DNA of 64,000 nucleotides from Spartobacteria bacterium. Lineage in GTDB: Bacteria; Verrucomicrobiota; Verrucomicrobiia; Chthoniobacterales; UBA10450. Positions 44,733 through 55,349 of the stretch are shown one piece after another. The DNA lies in assembly GCA_003167365.1 (NCBI GenBank), contig PMTM01000021.1, forward strand, positions 46,294 to 110,293. The letters are read 5' to 3'. How positions within the stretch are numbered: the stretch's first letter is position 1; each line of letters starts with the position of its first letter. The translations under genes were made by a program, and so were the position numbers. The notes below the pieces were generated by a model, which worked only from the letters and a program-made list of their open reading frames with translations, did not search any database and was not told the origin of the DNA.

Positions 44733-45203
44733 ATGGCCGACCTACTCGTTAAACTCTACGATTTGAAACCGCCAAAGCGGCCGCCGCCAGCGGGAGTAAC
44801 TGTCCGGCGCGCATTCGCCGCCGAGAAGCGCTTGATTGCAGACTGGGTGGCCAAGCGTTTCGGCGAGCGTTGGGCCAGCGAATGCGAGATCTCTTTCGCC
44901 CGTCAGCCAATAGCGTGTTTTGTTGCCGCCAGTGACTTTGAAGTGCTCGGCTTCGCCGCCTACGACGCAACTGCGCGCGGCTTCTTCGGCCCAACTGGCG
45001 TGGCGGAAGAAGCGCGGCACAAAGGCATCGGACGCGCGCTGCTGGTCGCTGGCTTGGAGGACATGGCCAGGCACGGTTATGCCTACGGAATCATCGGATC
45101 AACAACGTCGTTTGAATTCTACCGCAATGAAGTCGGCGCGATTGAGATTCCGGATTCAACACCTGGCTTTTATCAAGAGATGCTAAAGCCGATCCGGCCG
45201 TGA
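44733..45203 (+). CDS. GNAT-family N-acetyltransferase
   Basis: 156 residues. The acetyl-CoA site V(A)EEARHKGIGRALLVAGLE has the R/Q-x-x-G-x-A/G motif (RHKGIGRALL), and GYAYGIIGSTTSFEFYRN gives the last strands of the GNAT fold. It acetylates an amine (for example a small molecule or protein) from acetyl-CoA; substrate unknown. Its ATG directly follows the previous gene's stop, so it is the last gene of the lnt operon, after which a 26-bp perfect inverted repeat could terminate transcription. Confidence 0.92.
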   Translation: MADLLVKLYDLKPPKRPPPAGVTVRRAFAAEKRLIADWVAKRFGERWASECEISFARQPIACFVAASDFEVLGFAAYDATARGFFGPTGVAEEARHKGIGRALLVAGLEDMARHGYAYGIIGSTTSFEFYRNEVGAIEIPDSTPGFYQEMLKPIRP

Positions 45204-45322
45204 GTTCTTTCTCCTGCATTCTTAATAAAAACTCTCTCGTTGGCGTTTATTTTGTTCAAGTTACGCGGTTGCCATTACTGATAGCACTTGCTGTGAAGTC
45301 GCGGCAGCAGCCGTACAAATAA

Positions 45323-45348
45323 ATCGCGCCCGCCGCGGCGGGCGCGAT
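45323..45348 (+). terminator. perfect 26-bp inverted repeat, possible terminator of the lnt operon
   Basis: ATCGCGCCCGCCG is followed directly by its complement CGGCGGGCGCGAT with no spacer, so extruded as a long GC-rich hairpin. There is no clear U-tract after it (CAAATGTC), so intrinsic termination is plausible but not typical; it lies between convergent gene ends and could serve both strands. Confidence 0.5.
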
Positions 45349-45353
45349 CAAAT

Positions 45354-45400
45354 GTCATTCTGAGCGGCGCGAAGAATCTCTCAGACTATCCCGCGCTCGC
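45354..45400. repeat. TGTCATTCTGAGC fragment of repeat family B
   Basis: Begins TGTCATTCTGAGCGGCGCGAAGAATC, like the left end of the family B elements, but lacks the ATGACA right end. It fills much of the 207-bp gap between the GNAT gene and the leftward Cys-containing protein gene. Confidence 0.5.
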
Positions 45401-45410
45401 TACGACGTGA

Positions 45411-45737
45411 TTAGCTTTGGGTCTTCTTCTCCGTTGCCGATTTTTCGCACTGCTCTTTCAGCATTGCGTATTGATCCTTAGAAAGGATGCCCTCGGCCTT
45501 TTTCAGAAAAGCGTGACGGCTTTCTTTCGTGCAGCCGGCTTTCATGCATTCGGCCTGCCAGGTGTCGATCTTGGTCTTTTGGTCCGCGGTCAGATTCAAT
45601 TTCGCGTAATCAGCGCAGGCGGCCTTATTGGAAGCCGTCGTCGCACAACACCCCTTGTCGCCTTTTTCTCCGGCAAAGGCAGCTCCCGCGCAAAGCATCG
45701 CCGCCGTCACTAATGATACCGCTGTAATTTTGATCAT
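45411..45737 (-). CDS. small secreted cysteine-containing protein
   Basis: 108 residues. Signal sequence MIKITAVSLVTAAMLCAGAAFA, then a short region KGCCATTASNKAACADYAKL and a helical segment LNLTADQKTKIDTWQAECMKAGCTKESRHAFLKKAEGILSKDQ. The latter resembles the Spy/CpxP-type LTxxQ helix repeat seen in periplasmic stress chaperones and metal-responsive proteins. Six Cys residues could form disulphides or bind metal. Function is inferred only loosely. Its start is 61 bp upstream of the clpB stop on the same strand, so they may be adjacent but separate units. Confidence 0.75.
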   Translation of the reverse strand: MIKITAVSLVTAAMLCAGAAFAGEKGDKGCCATTASNKAACADYAKLNLTADQKTKIDTWQAECMKAGCTKESRHAFLKKAEGILSKDQYAMLKEQCEKSATEKKTQS

Positions 45738-45797
45738 GGTGAGTCCTAAGACACGCAGAAATCGCAGATGTTCAAATCTCTTCTTGCAGCGAGCAAA

Positions 45798-48365
<2,568 letters not shown>

Positions 48366-48488
48366 TCTTCAAAGTAGTTAACGCGACCGCACAAGCAATC
48401 GGCGTTCCGCATTGGTCCCGGCGAAATATGCCAATGTTTTTCTTGCCTTCGATTGCGGTAATGGCGCTCTCGCGTATGAGTCTCTGCC

Positions 48489-49763
48489 ATGACTGCCGAC
48501 GAAAAAGGACTTGGACGCCGCGCGCTTGCGCTGATGCGCCCTGGACCATTCCGCCGTTACATCATCGGCAGCGCGATCTCGGATACCGGCACGTGGATGC
48601 AGGTCATGGCGCAAGGATGGGTGATGAGCACTCTTACCGACAAAGCGATCATGCTCGGCATGGTGAATTTCGCGGCCGGCCTGCCGACTTTGGCGCTAAC
48701 GATGTTTGGTGGTTCGGTCGCGGATCGATTCGATAAACGCAAGATCCTCATCGCGACACAAGTCGTGCAGATCACGCTTGCTCTCATTCTGGGCTGGCTC
48801 GTCCTGACCAATCGAATTCATGTCTGGCACATTCTTATACTCGCGGCGTTGCTTGGCGTTTCGATCGCTTTCGAAATGCCGGCAATCTCCGCGCTCGTTC
48901 CCGAGTTAGTGAAGCGCGAGGAGATCGCGGCCGCAATTGCGCTCGATCGCTCGGTTTTTCACGGCTCGCGTCTGGTTGGTTCGTCACTGGCGGGATTGTT
49001 TGTCGCTTGGTGGGGAGCTGCCTCCGCTTTTTTTGTGAACGCAGTTTCGTTTATCGCGCTGATCGCCGCGCTCATCTCACTTCCGCAGCGCACGGCCGGG
49101 ACGGTGGAAGAGGAAGAGCAGCGCCGCAGCGGAATCAAAGAGGGCTTCAAATATGTGGCCTCAGAGCGGATTATCCTGTCGATGATTTGCCTGATCGCGC
49201 TCACAACCGTCTTCGTCTTCCCCGCAATTTCGGTAATGCTGCCGCTCTACGTAAAAAACGTTCTTCATCTCGGCCCGGATCGAATGGGATTCTTGATGGC
49301 GGTATCGGGGACTGGTTCGCTGGCCGGTTCCCTCGGCCTACTCAGCGTCGCTCGCGAGAATCGACTGAAATTCATGACCTTCAACGCGGTGGTCGTGGCC
49401 GTGGCGATCTTTTGCATGTCGCAATCCTATGGTTTCTTCGTGACTGCGATCGCAATGGGATTTCTCGCCATCGCTCTCTCCATGAATTTCGGGCTCGCAA
49501 ACACGATCGTGCAGGAACGAGCGCCCACTGCGTTGCGCGGCCGCGTCTCCGCTATTTTTGGGATGAGCTTCTTCGGTCTCATGCCGATCGCCGGCTTGCT
49601 CATCACGGGATTGTCCGACCTGATTGGAATCCGCACTGCGCTCGCCGTTTCTTCCGTTATCTTTGGTATCGGCGCTTCTGCCGTCCTCACCATCGCGGGC
49701 CGACATGTTTGCGATCGCCCGGTTGCGCCGATTCCGGAACCCGAAGCCGCATCTGTCGTCTAA
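48489..49763 (+). CDS. MFS transporter (EntS/MFS_3-like exporter)
   Basis: 424 residues, about 12 membrane helices. It starts with PFRRYIIGSAISDTGTWMQV and contains LALTMFGGSVADRFDKRK, the A-motif loop between helices 2 and 3, and LMPIAGLLITGLSDLIG in the second half. The group (MFS_3) includes enterobactin exporter EntS and related efflux proteins, but substrates vary. It is divergent from clpB and is followed after 15 bp by a TIM-barrel sugar-type protein and a flippase-like gene, which suggests they form one transcript, although a shared pathway is not evident. Confidence 0.92.
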   Translation: MTADEKGLGRRALALMRPGPFRRYIIGSAISDTGTWMQVMAQGWVMSTLTDKAIMLGMVNFAAGLPTLALTMFGGSVADRFDKRKILIATQVVQITLALILGWLVLTNRIHVWHILILAALLGVSIAFEMPAISALVPELVKREEIAAAIALDRSVFHGSRLVGSSLAGLFVAWWGAASAFFVNAVSFIALIAALISLPQRTAGTVEEEEQRRSGIKEGFKYVASERIILSMICLIALTTVFVFPAISVMLPLYVKNVLHLGPDRMGFLMAVSGTGSLAGSLGLLSVARENRLKFMTFNAVVVAVAIFCMSQSYGFFVTAIAMGFLAIALSMNFGLANTIVQERAPTALRGRVSAIFGMSFFGLMPIAGLLITGLSDLIGIRTALAVSSVIFGIGASAVLTIAGRHVCDRPVAPIPEPEAASVV

Positions 49764-49778
49764 CATCGCTCAAGCCGA

Positions 49779-50690
49779 ATGATTTCTTTTTCCACCTGTT
49801 GGAATTCGCAGCGTCACACTGCTGGCGACGAAATGTTGCGTGAGATTATCGATCTTGGCTTTGATCGGGTTGAACTGGGACACGGCATTCGCATCTCGCT
49901 CATGCCTGGCATTCAAAAAATGTATGAGGCGGGCAAAGTGAAATTTACCAGCTTGCACAACTTCTGTCCGTTGCCGGTCGAAGTGCTTGGAGCGTCACCC
50001 GATTGCTACCAGTTTTCCGCCTGGCACCCGCAAGAGCGTGAGCGCGCGGTTAAACAGACGTTCCAAACGATAGACTTCGCCGAACGCTTGGGCGCGCCAT
50101 TCGTTGTCATGCATCTCGGCGAAGTGGCGATGCAACCGATCACCGACTTGCTCATCAAGCTCGCGAAAAAGGGAGAGATGTTCTCCCGCGAATACGTTCG
50201 CAAGAAACTCAAAGCGGTGGAAAAGCGTGAATCCGTTGCGCCGCGTTATCTGGATCGCGTGAAAGATTGCCTTCGCCGCATTGTTGCATACGCGACCTTA
50301 AAAAAGATCCGGCTCGGAATCGAGGGCCGTCGCGGTTATGAGGAAATTCCGAACGAGCGCGAGCTTCCCGCCCTGCTCGATGAGTTGAACTCACCTCAAG
50401 TCGGCTACTGGCACGACTTCGGTCATCTTCAAATCAAAGAAAATCTCGGCTTCGTCGATCACGAAGAGTGGCTGCGCAGAATTGGATCGCGCGCCTTCGG
50501 CTGTCATGTCCAGGATTGCATTTGGCCGGCACAAGATCACCAGCCACCGTTTGCCGGAGATGTTGATCTGGCGAAACTTGTTCCCCTCCTGCCAAAAGAC
50601 TGCTTGTGGGTCTGGGAATTGAGTCCGCGCAAGACGGTGGAAGAGATTCAACGCTCGGTCGCGACCTGGAAAAAACACTTCGGCGAATGA
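49779..50690 (+). CDS. xylose-isomerase-like TIM-barrel protein (AP endonuclease 2/sugar epimerase superfamily)
   Basis: 303 residues. The barrel pattern is visible as repeated strands: DLGFDRVELGHGI, FTSLHNFCPLP, APFVVMHLGEV, LGIEGRRGYEE, GYWHDFGHLQIKENLGF and CHVQDCIWP. Conserved Glu, Asp and His residues (ELG, EGR, HDFGH, CHVQD, WELS) suggest a metal site as in sugar-phosphate isomerases and epimerases. Substrate unknown. Its stop overlaps the ATG of the flippase-like gene (ATGA). Confidence 0.88.
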   Translation: MISFSTCWNSQRHTAGDEMLREIIDLGFDRVELGHGIRISLMPGIQKMYEAGKVKFTSLHNFCPLPVEVLGASPDCYQFSAWHPQERERAVKQTFQTIDFAERLGAPFVVMHLGEVAMQPITDLLIKLAKKGEMFSREYVRKKLKAVEKRESVAPRYLDRVKDCLRRIVAYATLKKIRLGIEGRRGYEEIPNERELPALLDELNSPQVGYWHDFGHLQIKENLGFVDHEEWLRRIGSRAFGCHVQDCIWPAQDHQPPFAGDVDLAKLVPLLPKDCLWVWELSPRKTVEEIQRSVATWKKHFGE

Positions 50691-51715
50691 AGAAACTTCT
50701 CCTCACCCTGTTCCAGGTCGCCGTTACCATTGCCGTCCTCTATTGGGTTTATCACGATCCAGTCAAACGCGCGCAGATGGTTGAAGCGCTCCGAAACGCG
50801 CGTTATCACTGGGTTGGACTCGCCATTCTCGCGTACGTTGTGGTGGAAGTGGCCGCCGCGTTTCGTTGGGGCGTCTTGCTGAAGGTCCAAGGAATTCATC
50901 TGAGCATTTCCCGGCTATCCGGCTTGTTCTTGATCGGTATGTTTTATAACCAATTTCTGCCCGGCGGCACTGGTGGCGATATCGTTAAGAGCTACTTCTT
51001 GCTCAAGGAAACGCGCGATAAGAAGGCCGGCGCATTGCTCGCCGTGGTCTTCGATCGATTGATCGGTCTGGTGGCGTTGGTCACCATCACCGGCGTGCTG
51101 ATCGCCGTGCGGTATGATTTTCTCTCGAAGACACCGGAAACACGGCAGTTGCTTTGGCTTTTGCTCGTGCTCCTAGGCAGTTCAATCGCCGGATTGCTTA
51201 CCACGTTTGTAATCAGCGGATTTAATTTGGTTCATTTGCTGCCGGAAAAATTCCCGGGCCGCGAAAAACTGATCGAAGTTTCCGTCGCCTACCATCTCTA
51301 CGCACGCCATTGGCGCGCAACACTTGTAGCCTTTGGCGCTTCAATCGTCGCACATCTCGCGACCTTCGCGACGTTTCTCGGTGTTGCTTACTCGTTGCGC
51401 GCGAACGTAAAGATCGTGGATTTTTTTGCCGTCATGCCGATCGAGCGCACGATCTCGGCGATGCCGATCAGTTTCGCCGGCGTCGGGCTGCGCGAGAAAG
51501 TATTGCAAATCATGCTAAACGGGTTGTGTGGCGTAGAGGAAGGTAAAGCCGTGCTCATCGGTTCGTTAAGTTTTCTTATCATCCTCTTTTGCTGTGCACC
51601 GGGCGGCATCGTTTACTTTTTCTACAAACCGAGCGGCGCGGCGGCGCATGTTCCGTTGCGTGAGATGAAAGAGGAAGTCGCGACTCTCGAGCATGAAATC
51701 GGCAAAGCGGAATAG
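50687..51715 (+). CDS. lysylphosphatidylglycerol synthase transmembrane-domain (UPF0104) family protein
   Basis: 342 residues, eight or more membrane helices. The family pattern FNQFLPGGTGGDIVK is seen as YNQFLPGGTGGDIVKSYF, along with AVVFDRLIGLVALV and the late AMPISFAGVGLREKV. The family consists of the N-terminal flippase-like domain of MprF and hopanoid or glycolipid flippases such as AglD; it may move a lipid-linked molecule. No aminoacyl synthase domain is attached. The ATG at 50687 overlaps the stop of the TIM-barrel gene. Confidence 0.92.
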   Translation: MKKLLLTLFQVAVTIAVLYWVYHDPVKRAQMVEALRNARYHWVGLAILAYVVVEVAAAFRWGVLLKVQGIHLSISRLSGLFLIGMFYNQFLPGGTGGDIVKSYFLLKETRDKKAGALLAVVFDRLIGLVALVTITGVLIAVRYDFLSKTPETRQLLWLLLVLLGSSIAGLLTTFVISGFNLVHLLPEKFPGREKLIEVSVAYHLYARHWRATLVAFGASIVAHLATFATFLGVAYSLRANVKIVDFFAVMPIERTISAMPISFAGVGLREKVLQIMLNGLCGVEEGKAVLIGSLSFLIILFCCAPGGIVYFFYKPSGAAAHVPLREMKEEVATLEHEIGKAE

Positions 51716-51716
51716 G

Positions 51717-51776
51717 AATGTGGGAGGGACCTCAGTGTCCCGCCGTCGCCCCGAACGCTTTCGGGGCTCCCACATT
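51717..51776. repeat. 60-bp inverted-repeat element with three-way-junction fold
   Basis: The ends AATGTGGGAG and CTCCCACATT are perfect complements. Inside are two more hairpins, GGGAC..GTCCC and CCCCGAA..TTCGGGG, so the unit folds into a cruciform-like three-stem structure. It lies immediately before the presumed start of the RibD-C protein and 1 bp after the previous stop. The outer pairing and internal hairpins point to a mobile or REP-like element rather than a simple terminator. Confidence 0.85.
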
Positions 51777-52466
51777 TTGCGTCGACCATTCGTCACCGCC
51801 ACCTTCGCGATGACCGTCGATGGAAAAATCACGACGCGAACTCTCTCACCGGTCGATTTCACAACGCGCGAAGACAAACTGCATTTGCTTCGGCAACGTT
51901 CTCTGGGCGACGCGGTATTGATCGGCCACAGCACGCTCAAGCACGACAATGTTCGGCTCGGCCTGCCGCAGGAAGAGTTGCGCGAAGCGCGGATCAAACG
52001 CGGTCAGCCGCCTTATCCTTTGCGCGTGATCGTCTCAAACGAAGGCAAAATCGACAATCGATTGAAGATCTTTCAATCGGACATCTCGCCGATCGTCATT
52101 TTTTCTACAACGTTGATGCCGCGAAAATATCGCTGCGCATTACTCGAAAAGGCGACGCTGCACTTGAGCAAATCGCGCCGGGTCGATCTTGCGCAGATGC
52201 TGCAGACGTTGCGCAGCGAATACAAAGTCCGCACGGTCGCCTGCGAGGGCGGCGCCACGCTCTTTCGTTCGCTGCTCGAACAAGGCCTTGTCGATCACCT
52301 GAACCTGACCATCGCGCCCTACCTATTCGGCGGCGCCAATGCCCCGACACTTACGGGACTAAGCAAAGAATTCCTTCCGCAGAGCGTGCATTGTTCGCTC
52401 CTCGGTATGCGCGTTGTCGGCGATGAATGTTTCCTGACTTATCGTATTCGCGCCAAGAAACATTAG
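51777..52466 (+). CDS. RibD C-terminal/dihydrofolate-reductase-like reductase
   Basis: About 230 residues: RRPFVTATFAMTVDGKITTR is the classic RibD_C/DHFR-like N-terminus, then VLIGHSTLKHDN, LRVIVSNEGKIDNRLKIF, VACEGGATLFRSLLEQGL and DHLNLTIAPYLFGG, the usual set for the reductase half of RibD and the similar archaeal riboflavin reductases. It reduces a pyrimidine or pterin intermediate with NADPH. The deaminase half is absent. The start is set at the TTG at 51777 next to RRPFV, since upstream codons lie in a repeat element; ATG 51810 would remove the first strand. Confidence 0.85.
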   Translation: MRRPFVTATFAMTVDGKITTRTLSPVDFTTREDKLHLLRQRSLGDAVLIGHSTLKHDNVRLGLPQEELREARIKRGQPPYPLRVIVSNEGKIDNRLKIFQSDISPIVIFSTTLMPRKYRCALLEKATLHLSKSRRVDLAQMLQTLRSEYKVRTVACEGGATLFRSLLEQGLVDHLNLTIAPYLFGGANAPTLTGLSKEFLPQSVHCSLLGMRVVGDECFLTYRIRAKKH

Positions 52467-52480
52467 GCTAGGTGTCTTGC

Positions 52481-52666
52481 CTACAATTCTTTGTTTTCGC
52501 GCCGCGGCCGGACGACGAGCTCGCCGTTGTAGTTCGGACAAACGGTGTTCAGCGATTCGGCGCAATTCGCGCAAAACGTGCATTCGTAACTGCAAATGTA
52601 AACTTGATCTCGCGGCCCGAGTTCCGCGCCGCATTTTTCGCAGGCGGTTTTCATCTCAAGCGCCAT
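52481..52666 (-). CDS. DUF1272 zinc-ribbon-like protein
   Basis: 61 residues. Cys-rich pattern CEKCGAEL ... YICSYECTFCANCAESL and VCPNYNGELVVRPRRE. DUF1272 proteins usually have CPNCGGEL near the end; here the second Cys of that pair is Tyr, so one metal site would be incomplete. Fold is a small zinc-binding protein of unknown function. It starts MALEMK with the family Lys at position 6. It converges with the RibD-C gene (gap 14 bp). Confidence 0.85.
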   Translation of the reverse strand: MALEMKTACEKCGAELGPRDQVYICSYECTFCANCAESLNTVCPNYNGELVVRPRRENKEL

Positions 52667-52737
52667 GTTTGTGCTTTCGTTGCAACCCTGTTACAAACTC
52701 TATCGCAACCTGAAAATCGCGCGAGTGTTTCATCGAC

Positions 52738-53193
52738 ATGCATAAGGCCAACTCCATCGTTATGCGCGCGCCGAAGATGTCGATCTTCGAAACAGCCGCG
52801 AACCTTGAACTCTGGCCGAAAATTCTGCCGCACTATCGTTACATCCGCTACTTGGAGCGCAGTGCGGATCGCAACCTCGTAGTCATGGCCGCCACCCGCT
52901 CTGGCATTCCGGTCACTTGGACGTCCGAGCAAATCATCGACCGGGAAAAGATCGAAGTGCGTTTCCATCATTTGAAGGCGTGGACGAAAGGCATGCGCGT
53001 GGTTTGGACGTTTCAGGAGACACCGGACGGCGTGCTCGTTGAAATTTTGCACGACATGAACTTCCGGATTCCCGTTCTCGCACCGATAGTCGATCCCATT
53101 ATCGGTGATCTCTTCATTCGCAACGTTGCCAGCAAGACATTGCGCTGTATGAAGGACTACGTGGAAGCACGGGCGAACAGAGTGACTGCATGA
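52738..53193 (+). CDS. SRPBCC (START/aromatase-cyclase-like) protein
   Basis: 151 residues. It begins KANSIVMRAPKMSIFETAAN and contains WPKILPHYRYIRYLER and ILHDMNFRIPVLAP, matching the polyketide cyclase/aromatase-type START-like fold with a large hydrophobic cavity. In type II polyketide systems such proteins cyclise or aromatise the chain. It overlaps the ketosynthase gene by 4 bp (ATGA), which makes a joint function in ketide-type chemistry likely. No ACP, acyltransferase or ketoreductase is adjacent. Confidence 0.88.
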   Translation: MHKANSIVMRAPKMSIFETAANLELWPKILPHYRYIRYLERSADRNLVVMAATRSGIPVTWTSEQIIDREKIEVRFHHLKAWTKGMRVVWTFQETPDGVLVEILHDMNFRIPVLAPIVDPIIGDLFIRNVASKTLRCMKDYVEARANRVTA

Positions 53194-54434
53194 CCCGAAG
53201 GCGCGCCGTCATCACAGGCGTCGGTCCCCTCACCTGCATCGGCAAAGGTGTGGACGCGTTTTGGGATGGCATTCTGGCGGAGAAAAGCGGGATCAGTCGG
53301 ATTTCCACTTTCGATACCAGCGCGTTCAACGCACATAGCGGTGGCGAGATTGTCGATTGGGAACCGGAGACATTTTTTCCGCCGCATCGTTTGAAACGGC
53401 TCGACCGTTACGCGCAATTTGCCGTTGCTTCGGCGAAATTGGCGCTCGACGACGCGGGAATCGAATATTCACACGAGCAACCGCAAGATCGCGTCGGGGT
53501 CAGCTTCGGCACGGCGCTTGGCGGTATCTGCCAAGCTGAGGGCCAACACGTTCGGTTTTTGAAAAAAGGAGCGCGCAGCGTTAGTCCGGCCCTCGCCGTC
53601 CAGGTCTTTGGCGGCTCGGCGCATTCGAATATCGCGATCGAATTTGGATTTCGCGGAGTAGGCACGACAAACTCCAATAGTTGCGCCAGCGGCACAGTCG
53701 CGGTCGGCGAAGCGTTGCGTTACATCCGCGATGATTTTGCCGATGTGATAGTCGCCGGCGGCGCTGAAGCGCCACTATCCATTCTCACGTTCAACGCATT
53801 TTCTATCATCAAGACCATGAGCCAATGGACGGGCGATCCGAGGTTCGCGTGCCGGCCGTTCGATCTGTTGCGTGATGGTTTTGTCATGGGCGAAGGCGCG
53901 GCATCGCTGATCGTCGAAGAACTCGAACATGCTCGCGCCCGCGGCGCTCGTATTTACGCCGAAGTTCTCGGCTACAGCTTAAACAACGACGCGTTCCATA
54001 TGACGTCGCCGTTGCCGACCGGCGAATCGTGCATTCGGGCAATGCGCGACGCGCTGGCAGACGCGCAACTCAAACCCGAGCAGATCGATTATATCAACGC
54101 GCACGCCAGTTCCACGCAGCTCAACGACAGCGCGGAGACGAAGTCGATCCGCAATGTGTTCGGCGAACATGCAAATCGAGTGCAGGTGAGTGGAACAAAG
54201 GGTTACTACGCTCATCCACTTGGTGCGACAGGAGCAATTGAGGCAGCGCTGTGTGCGCTCGCGTTAGATCGACAATGGATCCCGCCGACGATCAGCTATC
54301 AAAATCCCGATCCCGCGTGCGATCTCAGTGTCGTTCCAAATCATGGGCGAGAAGCAAAGCTAAGATATATAATGAGCAACTCCTTTGGCTTTGGTGGAAT
54401 CAACGCCTGCGTGGTGCTCGGCAAAGTTTTCTAA
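53190..54434 (+). CDS. beta-ketoacyl-ACP synthase (FabF-like)
   Basis: 414 residues. MTRRRAVITGVGPLTCIGKG starts a normal KAS II/type II polyketide ketosynthase. The Cys-His-His triad is present as Cys165 (NSNSCASG), His305 (NAHASSTQ) and His342 (YYAHPLGATG). The last motif is unusual: standard enzymes read GHLLGA or GHSLGA with Gly before the His, here Ala. FabF elongates fatty-acyl-ACP; type II PKS ketosynthases are close relatives, so the enzyme could serve a specialised pathway with the SRPBCC protein translated immediately before it. No other FAS genes flank it. Confidence 0.9.
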   Translation: MTRRRAVITGVGPLTCIGKGVDAFWDGILAEKSGISRISTFDTSAFNAHSGGEIVDWEPETFFPPHRLKRLDRYAQFAVASAKLALDDAGIEYSHEQPQDRVGVSFGTALGGICQAEGQHVRFLKKGARSVSPALAVQVFGGSAHSNIAIEFGFRGVGTTNSNSCASGTVAVGEALRYIRDDFADVIVAGGAEAPLSILTFNAFSIIKTMSQWTGDPRFACRPFDLLRDGFVMGEGAASLIVEELEHARARGARIYAEVLGYSLNNDAFHMTSPLPTGESCIRAMRDALADAQLKPEQIDYINAHASSTQLNDSAETKSIRNVFGEHANRVQVSGTKGYYAHPLGATGAIEAALCALALDRQWIPPTISYQNPDPACDLSVVPNHGREAKLRYIMSNSFGFGGINACVVLGKVF

Positions 54435-54454
54435 TTCGTGGTGCTAATTAGCAT

Positions 54455-54577
54455 TGTCATCCCGAACGGATGTGAGGGACCTCTCATTGGGTCCTTGATC
54501 ACGCAATATTTTCGCGGGGGCGGGGACGCTACCAGTTTGTGTGAGGTCCCTCGCCGTCTGCGCGGCTCGGGATGACA
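54455..54577. repeat. TGTCATCCCGAAC...CTCGGGATGACA repeat, family B
   Basis: Starts TGTCATCCCGAAC and ends GCTCGGGATGACA, imperfect inverted ends. Internal GGGACCTCTCATTGGGT and GAGGTCCCTCGCC words are shared with the copy at 55637-55747. Fills the gap between the convergent ketosynthase and trmD genes. Confidence 0.9.
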
Positions 54578-54596
54578 CGTGCGGTGTGTCGTTAAG

Positions 54597-55265
54597 TTAT
54601 TTTAGCAAATCAGGACGGTTCTCACGCGTTCGCCGCAGCGCTTGCTCCTTTCGCCAGGCCGCGATCTCGGCGTGATTTCCAGAGAGCAACACCTCCGGCA
54701 CCTTCCATCCGCGAAATTCAGCCGGGCGTGTGTATTGCGCCGCTTCCAGCAATCCGGCGCTGAAACTATCGTCCGCCGAAGATTGTTCGTGACCGAGCAC
54801 ACCGGGGAGCAAACGAACAACCGCATCGACCAGCACGGCAGCGGCGATCGCGCCGTTGGTGAGGACGTAGTCGCCGATCGAAATCTCCATGTCGATCAAA
54901 TGTTCGGTCACGCGATGATCGATTCCTTCGTAGTGACCGCAAACAACAATCAAATGTTCGTGTTTAGAAAGATTTCCCGCGAGTGACTGTGTGAAAGATT
55001 TGCCCGGCGGCGTCATCAAGATCACAAAGCTGTTTTCCTTCCGCAACGATTCGACCGCGGCGAAGATCGGCTCCGGTTTCATCACCATCCCCTGCCCTCC
55101 GCCAAACGGCGCATCATCGACTACGTGATGTTTGTCCGTCGTCCAATCCCGCAGATTATGAATGCGAAGATCGACAATTCCATTTTCCTGCGCGCGCTTC
55201 ATCATGCTCTCGCTGAGCGGAGCGCGGCAGATTTCGGGAAAGAGCGTGAGGATATCGATCTTCAT
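54597..55265 (-). CDS. trmD: tRNA (guanine-N1-)-methyltransferase
   Basis: 222 residues. It opens with [17 protein letters not shown], the standard TrmD start, followed by [13 protein letters not shown] and the trefoil knot with [11 protein letters not shown] and [15 protein letters not shown]. It methylates G37 of tRNAs with CNN anticodons, preventing frameshifts. The ATG at 55265 was chosen because the longer frame begins inside repeat family A. The conserved gene order ffh-rpsP-khpA-trmD is present but rimM, usually before trmD, is missing. Confidence 0.97.
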   Translation of the reverse strand: MKIDILTLFPEICRAPLSESMMKRAQENGIVDLRIHNLRDWTTDKHHVVDDAPFGGGQGMVMKPEPIFAAVESLRKENSFVILMTPPGKSFTQSLAGNLSKHEHLIVVCGHYEGIDHRVTEHLIDMEISIGDYVLTNGAIAAAVLVDAVVRLLPGVLGHEQSSADDSFSAGLLEAAQYTRPAEFRGWKVPEVLLSGNHAEIAAWRKEQALRRTRENRPDLLK

Positions 55266-55280
55266 GAAAAGTCCAATACT

Positions 55281-55341
55281 GTAGCGGCGGTATATGACCG
55301 CCGAATCCAATTAGTTTCGGCGCTCATAGAGCGCCGCTACA
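55281..55341. repeat. double-hairpin repeat, family A, copy 2
   Basis: GTAGCGGCGG-TATATGACCGCCGAA, then a short spacer and TTTCGGCGCTCATAGAGCGCCGCTACA. Both halves fold and the ends pair, as in the copies at 25171 and 61239. It sits between khpA and trmD, within a conserved operon. Confidence 0.92.
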
Positions 55342-55349
55342 CAGAAGAA

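Noticed and set aside
48366..48488. CIRCE or other heat-shock operator for clpB
   Set aside because: No TTAGCACTC-N9-GAGTGCTAA-like inverted repeat is present in the clpB-MFS gap.
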